Shown one piece after another: positions 17,254 through 26,511 of a stretch of DNA of 64,000 nt. Position 1 is the first letter of the stretch, and each line of letters starts with the position of its first letter. The translations under genes and the position numbers were made by a program. The notes under the pieces were generated by a model, which searched no databases, was not told the DNA's origin, and worked only from the letters and a program-made list of their open reading frames with translations. The stretch comes from Gemmatimonadota bacterium (GTDB lineage Bacteria; Gemmatimonadota; Gemmatimonadetes; Gemmatimonadales; Gemmatimonadaceae), in assembly GCA_021299375.1 (NCBI GenBank), contig JAJTGR010000021.1, positions 1-64,000 on the forward strand. The letters are read 5' to 3'.

Positions 17254-17341
17254 CACACGGAGGGCACCGAGGACGGTGAGGGCATTGAGGACCTGCTTGG
17301 GCCCCCTCCGTGCCCTCACCGTCCTCCGCGCCCTCCGTGTG
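17254..17341. repeat. Inverted repeat element, copy B of the CACGGAGGGC family
   Basis: A 37-nt arm starting CACACGGAGGGCACC (17254-17290) is followed by a loop of about 14 nt and an inverted arm (17305-17341) matching at about 33 of 37 positions. It is the same unit as in the element at 10-167. It sits 35 nt beyond the stop of the dienelactone hydrolase gene, again just 3' of a minus-strand gene, so it could form a terminator-like hairpin. Confidence 0.88.
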
Positions 17342-17375
17342 AGCTGTTCAAGGTCGACCAGCCCGAGCGAGCGCC

Positions 17376-18236
17376 TTACTTCAGGTTCGCCTTGAAGAAG
17401 CCCAGCGTCTTCGTCCACGCATCCTCGGCCGCCGCCTTGTCGTACGCCTGCCCGCTCGGGTTGGCGAAGGCGTGTTTGGCGTTGGCGTAGACGTTGATCG
17501 TGACGGCCTGTCCAGCCTTCTTGATCGTCGATTCCATCGCGCGCACGCTGTCGAGCGGGATGCCGGTGTCCTTGCCGCCGAACAGGCCGAGGACGGGCGC
17601 CTTGAGGCGGGCGATGTCCTGCGCGTTGGTGATGGGCGCGCCGTAGTAGATCACCACCGCGTTGACGCTGGTCCCGGCGGCGAGGCCGGTGCGCAGCGAC
17701 CAGTGCCCGCCGAAGCAGTAGCCCACCGTACCCACCGCGGTGGCGCCGTTGGCCAGCAGGTAGCGCACCGCCATGGCCACGTTCTCCTCGCCAGCGGCGA
17801 TGTTGCGCATACCGGCCTGGTACAGCGTCATGGCGGCGTCGGGCGTGGTGGCCACCTGACCGCCAAACAGGTCGACGGCCAGCACGGCGTAGCCTTCGCC
17901 GGCGAAGCGATCGGCCATGGCCTTGATGTTGTCGTTGAGCCCCCACCACTCGTGGACCATGACCACGGCCGGACCACCGCGGTAGTAGGCGGGCTTGGTG
18001 AGGTAGCCCGTGATCTGCTGGCCGCCGATGGTGGCGTAGACGACCGACTCGCCGGTGACGGCCATGCGCGGGGCGACGAGCGCCGCGGGTGACGCCGACG
18101 GGGTTTCAGCCGCGTGCTCGCGGTGCATGGCAGCGGCGTAGTCGGGCTGGACCGGCTTGTGCTGCTGCGCCGACAGCGACGGCATCGCCAAGACCGTGGC
18201 CGCCAGGGCGGCCGGAAGACGAAGCGACAGGGACAT
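17376..18236 (-). CDS. Exported dienelactone hydrolase family protein
   Basis: The 286-residue protein has a signal peptide (cleavage near SAQ, residue 24) and a DLH alpha/beta hydrolase domain. The oxyanion segment VVMVHEWWGLNDNIK, the nucleophile elbow VGYCFGGHW (Cys nucleophile, typical of the family), the acid in FGGKDTGIPLD and the His in ANAKHAFANP are all present. Dienelactone hydrolases open lactone or ester rings, but many family members have other ester substrates. Periplasmic location is predicted. It is on the same strand as tldD, yet about 200 nt and the hairpin repeat separate them. Confidence 0.9.
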   Translation of the reverse strand: MSLSLRLPAALAATVLAMPSLSAQQHKPVQPDYAAAMHREHAAETPSASPAALVAPRMAVTGESVVYATIGGQQITGYLTKPAYYRGGPAVVMVHEWWGLNDNIKAMADRFAGEGYAVLAVDLFGGQVATTPDAAMTLYQAGMRNIAAGEENVAMAVRYLLANGATAVGTVGYCFGGHWSLRTGLAAGTSVNAVVIYYGAPITNAQDIARLKAPVLGLFGGKDTGIPLDSVRAMESTIKKAGQAVTINVYANAKHAFANPSGQAYDKAAAEDAWTKTLGFFKANLK

Positions 18237-18358
18237 GGTCAGCGGGGCTCAGGAGTCGGAACGTGCTGTAGCGGTCGTGTGCTGCGCGTCGCGCACACAA
18301 GAACCTACTGAGGCGACGCGTTCCCGGCGCTGCAGGGCTTTGCGGACCGGCGCAACGG

Positions 18359-19435
18359 TCAGAGCAGCCGCGCCATGCGCACGCAAGGCACCGCGACCCC
18401 ATCGGCGAGGGTGACCGCCACCTCCTCGTGCGGCGCGAAGCCCAGCGCCCGGTAGAGCGGGACCCCGGGGAGGGTGGCCATCAGCTCCACGCGGGTGAAG
18501 CCGGCCCGGCGCGCCTCGTGGGCCACGAGCACGAACAGGCGCTGCCCGAGCCCGCGGCGCGCGTACGACGGGTGCACGAAGAAGGCGCGAATACGAGCCG
18601 GCATCACCGACGGATCGACCGGGGTGTCGGTGCCGGACTTGTGCTGGTCGCCGCCAAAGAGCGTCTGCCGCCCGCTCCAGCCACCGCAGGCCACGGGGTG
18701 TCCGTCGGCCTCGAGCACGAAATAGGTGCCGTCGTCCACCAATTGCGTGTCGACGCCGAACATGTGGCGCATGGCGCTCTCGATCTGCTGCGGCGTGTAC
18801 ACGGCGGTGCTGAGCCCGCGCACGGAGGCGTCGATGAGGGCGTTGAGCGCGGGAATGTCATCGCGTCGTGCAAGCCGGGCCGTGGGTTCGGCGCCCAGCT
18901 GCTCGGCGAGGGTGAGCCCCTCGGGCCACGGGCCGAAGCCCGCGTCGGCGTTGATGTGGCCGGCGTCGCCGAGGTCTACCACGCGGCTGCCCCAGGCCTT
19001 GGCCCACGCGGCCGCCGTTTCGAAGGCCACATATTCATCCGAGCGACTGGCGACCACCACCGACGGAAACGGCAGCGCCGCCGTGGGCACCGGCGCAAAG
19101 CCCGTTGGCCCCGCGGGATACGATGGGCCGAGCGGATCGGAGGGCGCGACGAGCAGGGCACCGCGCACACGCAGGAGCTGCGCAAGCGATGCTGACTGCA
19201 CCCAGTGCGCCACCAGCAGGCACGCCGTGCTGTGGGCGACGAGCACCACCGGCGCTCGTGCGGTGGTGATGGCGGCATCGAGGGTGGCCACCCATTCGGC
19301 ACAGACCGGTGCGGCCCAGTCCCGCTGGCGCACCCGCGTGGCGTGCGACGGGCCGAGCGTGCGTTCCCAATGGCTCTGCCAGTGGTCGGGGCCGGAGTCG
19401 TAGAGGCCGGGGAGCAGCAGAACGCGCGGGCGCAC
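18359..19435 (-). CDS. Fusion: RBBP9/YdeN-type serine hydrolase + GNAT acetyltransferase
   Basis: The N-terminal half (about 180 residues) matches RBBP9-type hydrolases: RPRVLLLPGLYDSGPDHWQ at the start, Ser in LVAHSTACLL, Asp in SRSDEYVAFE, His in GDAGHINADAGFGPWPEG. The C-terminal half (about 165 residues) is a GNAT domain, with IRAFFVHPSYARRGLGQ as the acetyl-CoA-binding motif A and VPLYRALGFAPHE as the final part. Both halves look intact. The GTG at 19435 fits the family start best; a GTG at 19516 would add 27 residues of Ser/Arg-rich sequence. These domains are normally separate proteins, so the fusion suggests coupled de-acylation and acetylation of one substrate. Confidence 0.85.
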   Translation of the reverse strand: MRPRVLLLPGLYDSGPDHWQSHWERTLGPSHATRVRQRDWAAPVCAEWVATLDAAITTARAPVVLVAHSTACLLVAHWVQSASLAQLLRVRGALLVAPSDPLGPSYPAGPTGFAPVPTAALPFPSVVVASRSDEYVAFETAAAWAKAWGSRVVDLGDAGHINADAGFGPWPEGLTLAEQLGAEPTARLARRDDIPALNALIDASVRGLSTAVYTPQQIESAMRHMFGVDTQLVDDGTYFVLEADGHPVACGGWSGRQTLFGGDQHKSGTDTPVDPSVMPARIRAFFVHPSYARRGLGQRLFVLVAHEARRAGFTRVELMATLPGVPLYRALGFAPHEEVAVTLADGVAVPCVRMARLL

Positions 19436-19556
19436 AGAAGCTGGAATAGACGATGGTATGCTGGAGGCGATCGTACCCGAGCGGCGACTGGAGGGCTGGA
19501 CACGGCATCGTGTCACGCCAGCGCCGCGCCTGTCAATGCCGACCGATTCACCGGGT

Positions 19557-20123
19557 TCACCGCACGATCACGCCCACCTCGTCGACCCGAAATCGCCCGC
19601 CCGGTTCGAACAGCTGTCGATACAGAATCGTCGGTCTGCCCGCGCGGAGCGTTGCGGCGAGCGCGCCGTCTTCGATCGTCAGTTCGATATGCTCGCGTGC
19701 GCGCCGAGCCGTCGCGCGCACCGGAACGTCGCACTCCAACACCGGTTGATCTGCGTCCTGGCACCGATAGAGCCGGCTGGCGCGCAGCACGGCCCGTTCA
19801 TCCACAGCCGCAATCGCCGAATCCGGTCGGAGGACCAGCGTAACCGGAGTCGCGCCATCGAATGTCATCTTCCACGCGTAGAACCCGCGGATTGGAGGCT
19901 CGGGCCTCCGCATCCCAAAGTAGGTCGGAAGGAGCATCACCCGGATTCGCTCCCGCCAGACTTCGGTTTCTCGATCATAGTCCGGAACGGAGATCCTCGG
20001 ATGATACAATCCGCTCGTACGGATTTGTGCGTCCACCGTACACGGGGCGACCACCACGAGCGCCAGCGCCGCACCAAGGATTCGACACATTCCGCCGTGA
20101 CTGGGAACCTGTGCGATGCTCAC
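19557..20123 (-). CDS. Secreted protein of unknown function
   Basis: The 188-residue protein has a signal-like N-terminus (MCRILGAALALVVVAPCTVDAQ from residue 12) and a mature part of about 150 residues rich in beta-strand-forming sequence, without a recognised motif. The GTG start at 20123 overlaps the upstream stop by 4 nt, so translation is coupled to the larger gene; an ATG at 20090 is an alternative that places the signal peptide at the very N-terminus. Two Cys (in YRCQDADQPVLECDV) could form a disulfide in the periplasm. I do not recognise the family. Confidence 0.65.
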   Translation of the reverse strand: MSIAQVPSHGGMCRILGAALALVVVAPCTVDAQIRTSGLYHPRISVPDYDRETEVWRERIRVMLLPTYFGMRRPEPPIRGFYAWKMTFDGATPVTLVLRPDSAIAAVDERAVLRASRLYRCQDADQPVLECDVPVRATARRAREHIELTIEDGALAATLRAGRPTILYRQLFEPGGRFRVDEVGVIVR

Positions 20124-22297
20124 GGTAGCAGCGTGATCGTGGCGCGTTGTACCGAACTGCGCCCATCCCGTCGTCGCATCTCGACTTCGATGGTGTAGGA
20201 CCCCGGCCGCAGTTGACCCACGTCCAGCGCCACGGCGCGCATCTGTGCGGGAATGGGTCCCGCGAGCGTGCTCTGGCCGTCACGCCGCTCGTGGTCGTTC
20301 CAGCGGACCTCGACCCCCTCCGTCGGATCGTCGAGCAGTCGCAGCCGATTGCCAAGCTCTCGTAACGCTCCCGCCTTCTCGGTGGGCACGACGCGCAGCG
20401 CCACCTGCGCACTGTCGGCGGCCGACACGTTGTAGCTCTCCCAATACACCGTGAGTCGACGGTCTTCCGCCGCGAGCGTGCGCGTTGGCCGCAGATTGCG
20501 AAGGACCGTGTCGGTAGGCGCCAGCAGAAGGCCGGGATCCAACGTCGAGAGCAGCGCAATCTCCGACATCGCCGGTTCGTCGGCGGCCAAGGCCGACAAG
20601 GGCTGCGGTGCCGCGTACCCGAACCGCGTGCGCGCATCCAGCGGTGTCGTTGCGGGGCCGGCCGCTTCTATGGCCAACAGTGTTGCCCCACCGGCCAGGC
20701 GCCCGCGCAGGCGCACCGTATCACCGCCGGCGGCCCACTGCCGATCCAGTGAGTCGACCTTGTCCGGGCCGTTGGAGGCCAGCAGCATGACGTCGAACCG
20801 CTCAGATGACCGAAGCTGCGCCGGGTGGCTGAGCGTGAGTGCGCTGACCACCTCCACGAACGACTGGCGGCGAACCGTGATGGTCTGTCCGTCCGGCAGG
20901 GCGACAAGGCGTCGTGCCGGCTTGAAGTGCTCGGCTGGCCATTGGGTGGCGGAGGGGTGGCCGGTGCTGTCCTCTGCCGCGAGCTGCCAGTCGCCTGGAA
21001 CTGCGCGGAACGGGTCGGTGACCGCTCGCCAGGTGGGTACGGTGTGCGCGCGGTCGAGGGCATACTCGAAGGAGGTGTAGGGCGGGGTCTGTACGCCGCG
21101 CAATTCCTCCTGAACGTACCGGTCGTGTTCCCTGTCTCCGGACCTGCCAAGCCATGTCCGATAGGTCGGCCAACCGTACCGTACGATCATCGCCGCGACA
21201 CTCTCGCCACCTCGGGCCCGGTCGAAGACCAGTCGTTCATCCTGAGCGGTCGTGAGCCGAAGGGCGATCTCTGTGCGTCGGGCATCATGCTCCGCCCTTC
21301 GCGCATTCCCGGGGTCACGCCACAACGGATCCGCGAGCCACCAGCGCCGCTCGGCCATGACGATCCGTTGCCCACAACCGATCGTCCGGTAGGGCTCTTG
21401 CTCCGTGGGCGTAAGCAACTCCACCACATCGTCCCACTGACAGCGCGCACTGTCCGACATGGCGCGCCGCATCACGGTAAAGGCGGAGTCGGCGCTCACG
21501 ATGGCCCCGGCACGGGTGTGGACGAGGCCCGCAAGCGCCGCACACCATGCCGCCGCTGCCCGGCATGTTGCCGCAGCCTCGAGCGCGTGCGGCACATCCA
21601 GCGCCTCGAGATGAAACCGCACGGACTGGCCGGCAAGCCACGCGTCCTGCGGCGCCAGGCGGTACGCGGAGTCGAGCACGGACAGCAGCCGCGCTCGTTT
21701 CGCGGCAATACCGGCTCGGTAGGCAGGACGGAGCGCCAGGTCACGCCACACCGATTCGTCGTCGGCTTCGATCAGGGATGGGGTCACCATCCAGCGCGGG
21801 CACCACGTATGTCCGACGATTCTGCGATCAATGATGACCTGATTGGGTGCGAGAGACGTTGGATTGAAGTTCCAGCGCTGCCGAAAGACCGGGTCCCAGT
21901 AGTCCGAATGGCAATGGACGGTGAAGAAGCGTTGGCGGTAAACCTCCTGCGGAATGCGCAGGCGGCGATACTCCTCGCTGTCCCGCCATGCGCGCTGCCA
22001 CGCTGCCTGAAACTCGCTCACCGCCAGCGCGAGCCGTTCTCGGCCGACCGGAACGGTGGACGGTTGGGCCGCGGCGCGCGTGCCTGCTGCAAGAGAGAGT
22101 GCACACACGAGCACGCCCCGTACCGTGGACGATAGGCCGCCTGACGCTTGTTGGCGGTCCGCTGGTGCCGGTCCATCAGAGCCGAGAGTGCTGCGCAGCT
22201 CAGTCTCGGTCACGGGACGCTCAGCGTAACGCTGCAAGCGCCGCGATACGCAAATCGAGAACGCGCGGCCGGGGCACGCCCGCAGAGACCTGCCCAT
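20120..22297 (-). CDS. Large secreted protein of unknown function (WWLADPLW family)
   Basis: The protein is about 725 residues from the ATG chosen here; GTG starts exist at 22345 and 22213. A hydrophobic signal-like segment ending TRAAAQ lies about 75 residues in, so the true start may be further downstream. The middle third is Ala-rich and helical, like TPR repeats (YRLAPQDAWLAGQSVRFHLEALD), with several Cys. Then comes ERRWWLADPLWRDPGNARRAEHD and RYGWPTYRTWLG, which I recall as marks of lineage-specific hypothetical proteins. The C-terminus resembles beta-sandwich domains (GSYTIEVEMRRRDG). It forms a coupled pair with the downstream small secreted protein. Confidence 0.7.
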   Translation of the reverse strand: MGRSLRACPGRAFSICVSRRLQRYAERPVTETELRSTLGSDGPAPADRQQASGGLSSTVRGVLVCALSLAAGTRAAAQPSTVPVGRERLALAVSEFQAAWQRAWRDSEEYRRLRIPQEVYRQRFFTVHCHSDYWDPVFRQRWNFNPTSLAPNQVIIDRRIVGHTWCPRWMVTPSLIEADDESVWRDLALRPAYRAGIAAKRARLLSVLDSAYRLAPQDAWLAGQSVRFHLEALDVPHALEAAATCRAAAAWCAALAGLVHTRAGAIVSADSAFTVMRRAMSDSARCQWDDVVELLTPTEQEPYRTIGCGQRIVMAERRWWLADPLWRDPGNARRAEHDARRTEIALRLTTAQDERLVFDRARGGESVAAMIVRYGWPTYRTWLGRSGDREHDRYVQEELRGVQTPPYTSFEYALDRAHTVPTWRAVTDPFRAVPGDWQLAAEDSTGHPSATQWPAEHFKPARRLVALPDGQTITVRRQSFVEVVSALTLSHPAQLRSSERFDVMLLASNGPDKVDSLDRQWAAGGDTVRLRGRLAGGATLLAIEAAGPATTPLDARTRFGYAAPQPLSALAADEPAMSEIALLSTLDPGLLLAPTDTVLRNLRPTRTLAAEDRRLTVYWESYNVSAADSAQVALRVVPTEKAGALRELGNRLRLLDDPTEGVEVRWNDHERRDGQSTLAGPIPAQMRAVALDVGQLRPGSYTIEVEMRRRDGRSSVQRATITLLP

Positions 22298-22577
22298 CTC
22301 GAAGGACTTCCGTGGGGTGCCGGGCGATCCGACTTTGGAACGCACGCTTTGTGATTTCGATCATGAGAATACCTCACTCCGGCTGCGAATTGCGGCCGAC
22401 GCGTCATCTCCAAACGGACATTCTCCGATCGGTGACTCAGTGAGGGTGTGCCCAGGAATCGGCATCGTCAATGCCCAGTTTCGCCGTGCCTGACCGGGGA
22501 GCCCGCTCAGGGCCCGCTTCACGTACGACAGGGTAGCGCCTGGCCGCGGCGCCGTCTCGTCCCGGTCGCACTCCCGT
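22298..22577. other. Intergenic region without recognised gene
   Basis: About 280 nt between the start of the large secreted protein gene and the stop of the dehydratase gene. It is slightly less GC-rich than its surroundings and should contain the promoter of the 22297 gene. A weak hairpin GCGCC/GGCGC lies near 22536-22552. I see no RNA gene or convincing small ORF. Confidence 0.4.
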
Positions 22578-23570
22578 TCACGCGCCGCCCACCGCCCGCG
22601 CCAGCAACTGCGGATCGATGTTGCCGCCGGTCACCACCACCAGCGTCGTCCGCTCAGCCGTCTCGACCCGCCCCGACAGCAGCGCCGCCAACGCTGCCGC
22701 GCCGCCCGGCTCGACGACCAGCTTGAGTTCGCGCACCGCGAACGCAATCGCCCGCAACACGTCGTCGTCGGTGACGCGCAAGCCGCGCCCGACGCGCGGC
22801 TGGTTGATGGCAAAGGTGAACTCACCCGGGATGTCGGTCACGATCGCATCGCAGATGGAGCGTTTCCCCGGCTCGTTCGGCACGCGGTACCCGAGTTCGA
22901 GCGACCGCGCCATGTCGTCGAACTCGGCGGGCTCGCAGGGGTGCACCGTGGTGCCGGGTGACACGGCTTCAGCGGCGAGGGCACACCCTGCGGTCAGCCC
23001 GCCGCCGCCGCAGCACACCAGCAGCGTGTCGGGCTGGGCGCCAAGCGACGCCGCCTGCGCAAAAGCCTCCAGGGCGAGGGTGCCCTGGCCGGCCACCACG
23101 TGCGGATCCTCGAAGGGCGGCACCACCGTCGACCCGCGCTCGGCCGCAATCGCCCCGCCAATGGCCACCCGGTCCTCGGTGTAGCGGTCGTACAGCACCA
23201 CCTCGGCGCCGAAGGCCCGTGTGCGCTCGATCTTGAGCGCGGGGGCATCCTTGGGCATCACGATCACCGAGCGCATGCCCAGCAGCGTGGCGCTGTAGGC
23301 CACCGCCTGCGCGTGATTGCCCGACGAATACGCCACCACGCCGCGCGTGCGTTCCTCGGGCGTGAGCTGCAGAAGGCGGTTCAGCGCGCCCCGCAGCTTG
23401 AAGGATCCGGTGTGCTGCAGCACTTCAGCCTTGAGCAGCACTCGCCCGCCGGCGGCGGCGTCGAGCGCCGGCGACGTGAGCAGCGGGGTGACGGCAGCGT
23501 ACGGGGCGATGCGCGCGGCGGCGGCGCGGATCTCGGCGATGGTGGGCGCGATCAGGGAGGTGTCGGGCAT
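22578..23570 (-). CDS. Threonine/serine dehydratase, catabolic type (PLP)
   Basis: The 330-residue protein is a fold-type II PLP enzyme. The PLP-binding Lys is in TGSFKLRGALN, the substrate loop is SSGNHAQAVA, and the phosphate-binding glycine-rich loop is CCGGGGLTAG. It converts threonine or serine to 2-oxobutyrate or pyruvate plus ammonia. It lacks the C-terminal ACT domain of biosynthetic IlvA, so it is of the catabolic or serine-racemase-like type. The start MPDTSLIAPT fits the family; the longer open frame upstream is not family-like. It is divergent from the DUF5916 gene, 93 nt between starts. Confidence 0.9.
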   Translation of the reverse strand: MPDTSLIAPTIAEIRAAAARIAPYAAVTPLLTSPALDAAAGGRVLLKAEVLQHTGSFKLRGALNRLLQLTPEERTRGVVAYSSGNHAQAVAYSATLLGMRSVIVMPKDAPALKIERTRAFGAEVVLYDRYTEDRVAIGGAIAAERGSTVVPPFEDPHVVAGQGTLALEAFAQAASLGAQPDTLLVCCGGGGLTAGCALAAEAVSPGTTVHPCEPAEFDDMARSLELGYRVPNEPGKRSICDAIVTDIPGEFTFAINQPRVGRGLRVTDDDVLRAIAFAVRELKLVVEPGGAAALAALLSGRVETAERTTLVVVTGGNIDPQLLARAVGGA

Positions 23571-23663
23571 GCACAAGTATCCCGCGCGGGCCCCGATGGG
23601 GGAAGACACACCGCGGCCGGACCCGCCTATCAGCATTTCGTCCTGCCGCGCCGTAACCCATCG

Positions 23664-25865
23664 ATGCTGCTTTCTCCCTCCAAACGGCGCCGATGTGCGA
23701 CCGTGTCGGCGCTGGCGCTTGGCGTCGCCGTCGCCATGCCCGCGGCGTCGCTGCACGCCCAGCCGGACTTCCGGGTGTACCGCACCACGCGGTCCATTAC
23801 CCTCGACGGACGGTTCACGGAGCCCGATTGGGCCAGGGCCGACTCCATCACCGATTTCCGTCAGCGCGACCCGCAGGAGGGCGCGCCGGGCACCGAACGC
23901 ACCGTGGTGCGTGTGCTCGCCACCCCGACGGGGATGGCCATAGGTTGGTGGTGCTACGACACGGACGCGGCGCGCATTGTGCGATCGCAACTGCGCCGCG
24001 ATGCCGAGCTCCGGTCCGACGACTATGTGTCACTGGCCATCGACGGGCTGCACGACAAGCGCAGCGGCTTCTACTTCCGCGCGAACGCCAATGGCGCCCT
24101 CTGGGACGGTGAGCATGTCGATGCGGAAACCGGCAACGAAAGCTGGGACGGCGTCTGGGATGTACGGACGCAGGTCACCGAGGCAGGCTATTTCATCGAG
24201 ATGCTCATCCCGTGGGCCACGCTGCGCTATGCCGAAGGCGACAGCCTGATGGGGATGAACTTCCGGCGCTTCATGCCGCGCAAGAACGAAGAGGTGCTCT
24301 GGCGCGCGTGGAAGCGCACCGAGGGCTTCCGCTTTCTGGAGCGGGAGGGGATCGTAGGCGCCCTCGACGGGCTGCCGCGCCGGCCGCGCATCGAGGCGCG
24401 CCCGTATGTGTCGGGGGAATCGCGCCTGCCCGAGCGGACGTTCTTTGCCGTGCGGGGCGACAGCGTGCTCGCGCGCTCGGTGAGCGACGCGAACATCGGC
24501 CTCGACATCAAGGCGCCCATCACCAACACCATCACCGCGGACGTCACGTTCAACCCGGACTTCGCGCAGGCCGAGGTGGACCGGCAGATCGTGAACCTCA
24601 CGCGGTTCCCGCTCTTCTTTCCCGAACAGCGGGCCTTCTTTACCGAAGGCTCGGCGGTGTTCGACTTCGGCCGGCCACAACAGGCGCAGATGTTCTATTC
24701 GCGCCGCATCGGGCTGGGGGCCAACGGCACGCCGGTGACGATTCCCTTTGGCGTGCGCATGCAGGGGCGCGCCGGTGACCGGCAGGTGGGGTTCCTCGCC
24801 GCCAGGACGTCGGGTGATGAGAACACGACGAATGCCGTGCTGCGCGTGAAGCAGGACCTGCTTGGGCGCGGCTATGTGGGGGCCATGGGCACCTTCGCGG
24901 GACAGACGGGCCAGCCCGCCGCCACCACCGGCGGGGTGGACTTCTCGTTACCCTACGTCGTGCAGGGTGGCCAGAATCTGGTGGTGCAGGGGAACGCGGC
25001 CTGGAGTCGGGATTCGGCGGGTGGCGCGGTGGGCGGTCACTACCGGCTGGTGGTGGACTACCCGAACGACAACGCCGACATCGTCGTGCGCTACGATCGC
25101 ATCGATGCGGCCTACGATCCGGCGCTGGGGTTCGTGCAGCAACGCGGCATTCACCGGCTGGGTGGCAATACGCAACTCACGCCGCGGCCGGCGCGCCGCA
25201 GCGCCATCCGCCGCTACGAGTTCAACCTGCTGGGCTACGACCTCGTCTGGGGCCTTGGCGGTGGCCTGGACAACGCCTCCTTCAGCCTCAAGCCCCTGGG
25301 GTTGCAGTTCCAGACGGGGGATCGGTTCGAGATCAATGTCCGCCGGCGCTTCGATGCACCGGATCGCGCCTTCTCGCTGTTCCCCGGGGCGGTGGTGGAT
25401 GCCGGACAGTACTGGTGGAGTCGCGGCGAGATGCAGTTCAACAGCGCCGAGGCGCGCGCCGTGCGGGTGTCGTTGAACGCGAGCACGGGGGCGTTCTACG
25501 ATGGCCGCTCCACCGAGGTCAGCGGCAGCATCCGATTGCGCCGGTCGCCGCACATGCTGGCGACCGTCGACCTGTCGCGCTCGGCGGTATCCCTCGCCGC
25601 AGCGCGGTTCACCGCCAACACGGTTCGCGTGCGCAGCGACTACGCCTTCAATCCCCGGTTGAACGCGACGCTCTTTGTGCAGTGGGACAACCAGTCGAAT
25701 CGGGCGTCCACGAATGCCCGCGTGCGGTGGACGGTGAAGCCGGGGAGCGACTTGTTCGTGGTGTGGAACAGCAGTTGGCCCACCGGCCTCGACCGACCGA
25801 TTCCGTGGGCACGCCCGTCGCGTGGCGGGCTCGTCGCGAAGTACGTGTACTTCTTCCGGCAATAG
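23664..25865 (+). CDS. DUF5916 domain outer-membrane protein with CBM9-like N-terminus
   Basis: The 733-residue protein has a signal peptide ending SLHAQ, then a CBM9/DOMON-like domain (ITLDGRFTEPDWARA, SDDYVSLAIDGLHDKRSGFYF) and a DUF5916 region (LIPWATLRYAEG, MGMNFRRFMPRKNEE, FNPDFAQAEVDRQIVNLTRFPLFFPEQR in shortened form). The C-terminal 350 residues have alternating strand patterns and end with an aromatic, KYVYFFRQ, typical of an outer-membrane beta-barrel. These proteins are abundant in Bacteroidota and Gemmatimonadota; function is not established. No catalytic residues can be assigned. Confidence 0.88.
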   Translation: MLLSPSKRRRCATVSALALGVAVAMPAASLHAQPDFRVYRTTRSITLDGRFTEPDWARADSITDFRQRDPQEGAPGTERTVVRVLATPTGMAIGWWCYDTDAARIVRSQLRRDAELRSDDYVSLAIDGLHDKRSGFYFRANANGALWDGEHVDAETGNESWDGVWDVRTQVTEAGYFIEMLIPWATLRYAEGDSLMGMNFRRFMPRKNEEVLWRAWKRTEGFRFLEREGIVGALDGLPRRPRIEARPYVSGESRLPERTFFAVRGDSVLARSVSDANIGLDIKAPITNTITADVTFNPDFAQAEVDRQIVNLTRFPLFFPEQRAFFTEGSAVFDFGRPQQAQMFYSRRIGLGANGTPVTIPFGVRMQGRAGDRQVGFLAARTSGDENTTNAVLRVKQDLLGRGYVGAMGTFAGQTGQPAATTGGVDFSLPYVVQGGQNLVVQGNAAWSRDSAGGAVGGHYRLVVDYPNDNADIVVRYDRIDAAYDPALGFVQQRGIHRLGGNTQLTPRPARRSAIRRYEFNLLGYDLVWGLGGGLDNASFSLKPLGLQFQTGDRFEINVRRRFDAPDRAFSLFPGAVVDAGQYWWSRGEMQFNSAEARAVRVSLNASTGAFYDGRSTEVSGSIRLRRSPHMLATVDLSRSAVSLAAARFTANTVRVRSDYAFNPRLNATLFVQWDNQSNRASTNARVRWTVKPGSDLFVVWNSSWPTGLDRPIPWARPSRGGLVAKYVYFFRQ

Positions 25866-26001
25866 TGCGGGTCGCCGCTACGCTGCGGTCCATGTTTTCC
25901 TGACGCCGTCGCCGGGCGAATTCCGGATGTGCGGCGTGGCGTGGCGTCGCATGCTACCGACACACCCAGCACACCGCGCCACTGATGGCGCAGGAGGAGT
26001 C

Positions 26002-26451
26002 ATGTCAACGCTCATCCGGCGGACCCCCAGCCCGATTTCGACCGACGATCCGTTCACGGGGCTGGTGCGCCGCATGTTCAACGAGCCGATCTTCACACCG
26101 GCGATGATGTCCGGCACGTGGGTCCCGGCCGTCGAGGTCTCCGAGACCAACGAGGCCATGCTGCTGACGGCCGAACTCCCGGGGATCGAGGAGAAGGCGA
26201 TCAAGATCAGCATCGATAACAACGTGCTCACCATCGCCGGCGAGAAGGAGGAGGAGCGGTCCGACGCTCCGCCCGCCAAGAACTACTACCTCACGGAGCG
26301 GTTCTACGGGGCGTTCCAGCGGTCGTTCGCCCTGCCGCGCACCGTCGACACCGAGCGCGTGGAGGCGGAGTTCGAGAAGGGCATCCTCAAGATCACACTC
26401 CCGAAACTGCCGCAGGCGAAGGGCAAGGTGATCGAGGTGCAGGCAAAGTAA
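26002..26451 (+). CDS. Small heat shock protein, Hsp20/alpha-crystallin family
   Basis: The 149-residue protein has a short variable N-terminus, an alpha-crystallin domain from VPAVEVSETNEAMLLTAELPG to the GILKITLPK motif, and a short C-terminal tail (KVIEVQAK). Small heat shock proteins form oligomers that hold unfolding proteins in the cytoplasm. The start is well supported by an exact AGGAGGAG ribosome binding site at 25992-25999. No CIRCE element is seen in the 136-nt upstream region. The cyanophycinase-like gene follows after 60 nt. Confidence 0.95.
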   Translation: MSTLIRRTPSPISTDDPFTGLVRRMFNEPIFTPAMMSGTWVPAVEVSETNEAMLLTAELPGIEEKAIKISIDNNVLTIAGEKEEERSDAPPAKNYYLTERFYGAFQRSFALPRTVDTERVEAEFEKGILKITLPKLPQAKGKVIEVQAK

Positions 26452-26511
26452 GCAGGTCGCCGCGCGGGGAACGCCGTGTAGATTCAGAGGGTCTTTCACT
26501 CAAGGATCGTC

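Noticed and set aside
15622-17490. A 622-residue plus-strand open frame ending in an HTEGTED-like tail
   Set aside because: Antisense to TldD; its tail is only the translated hairpin repeat.
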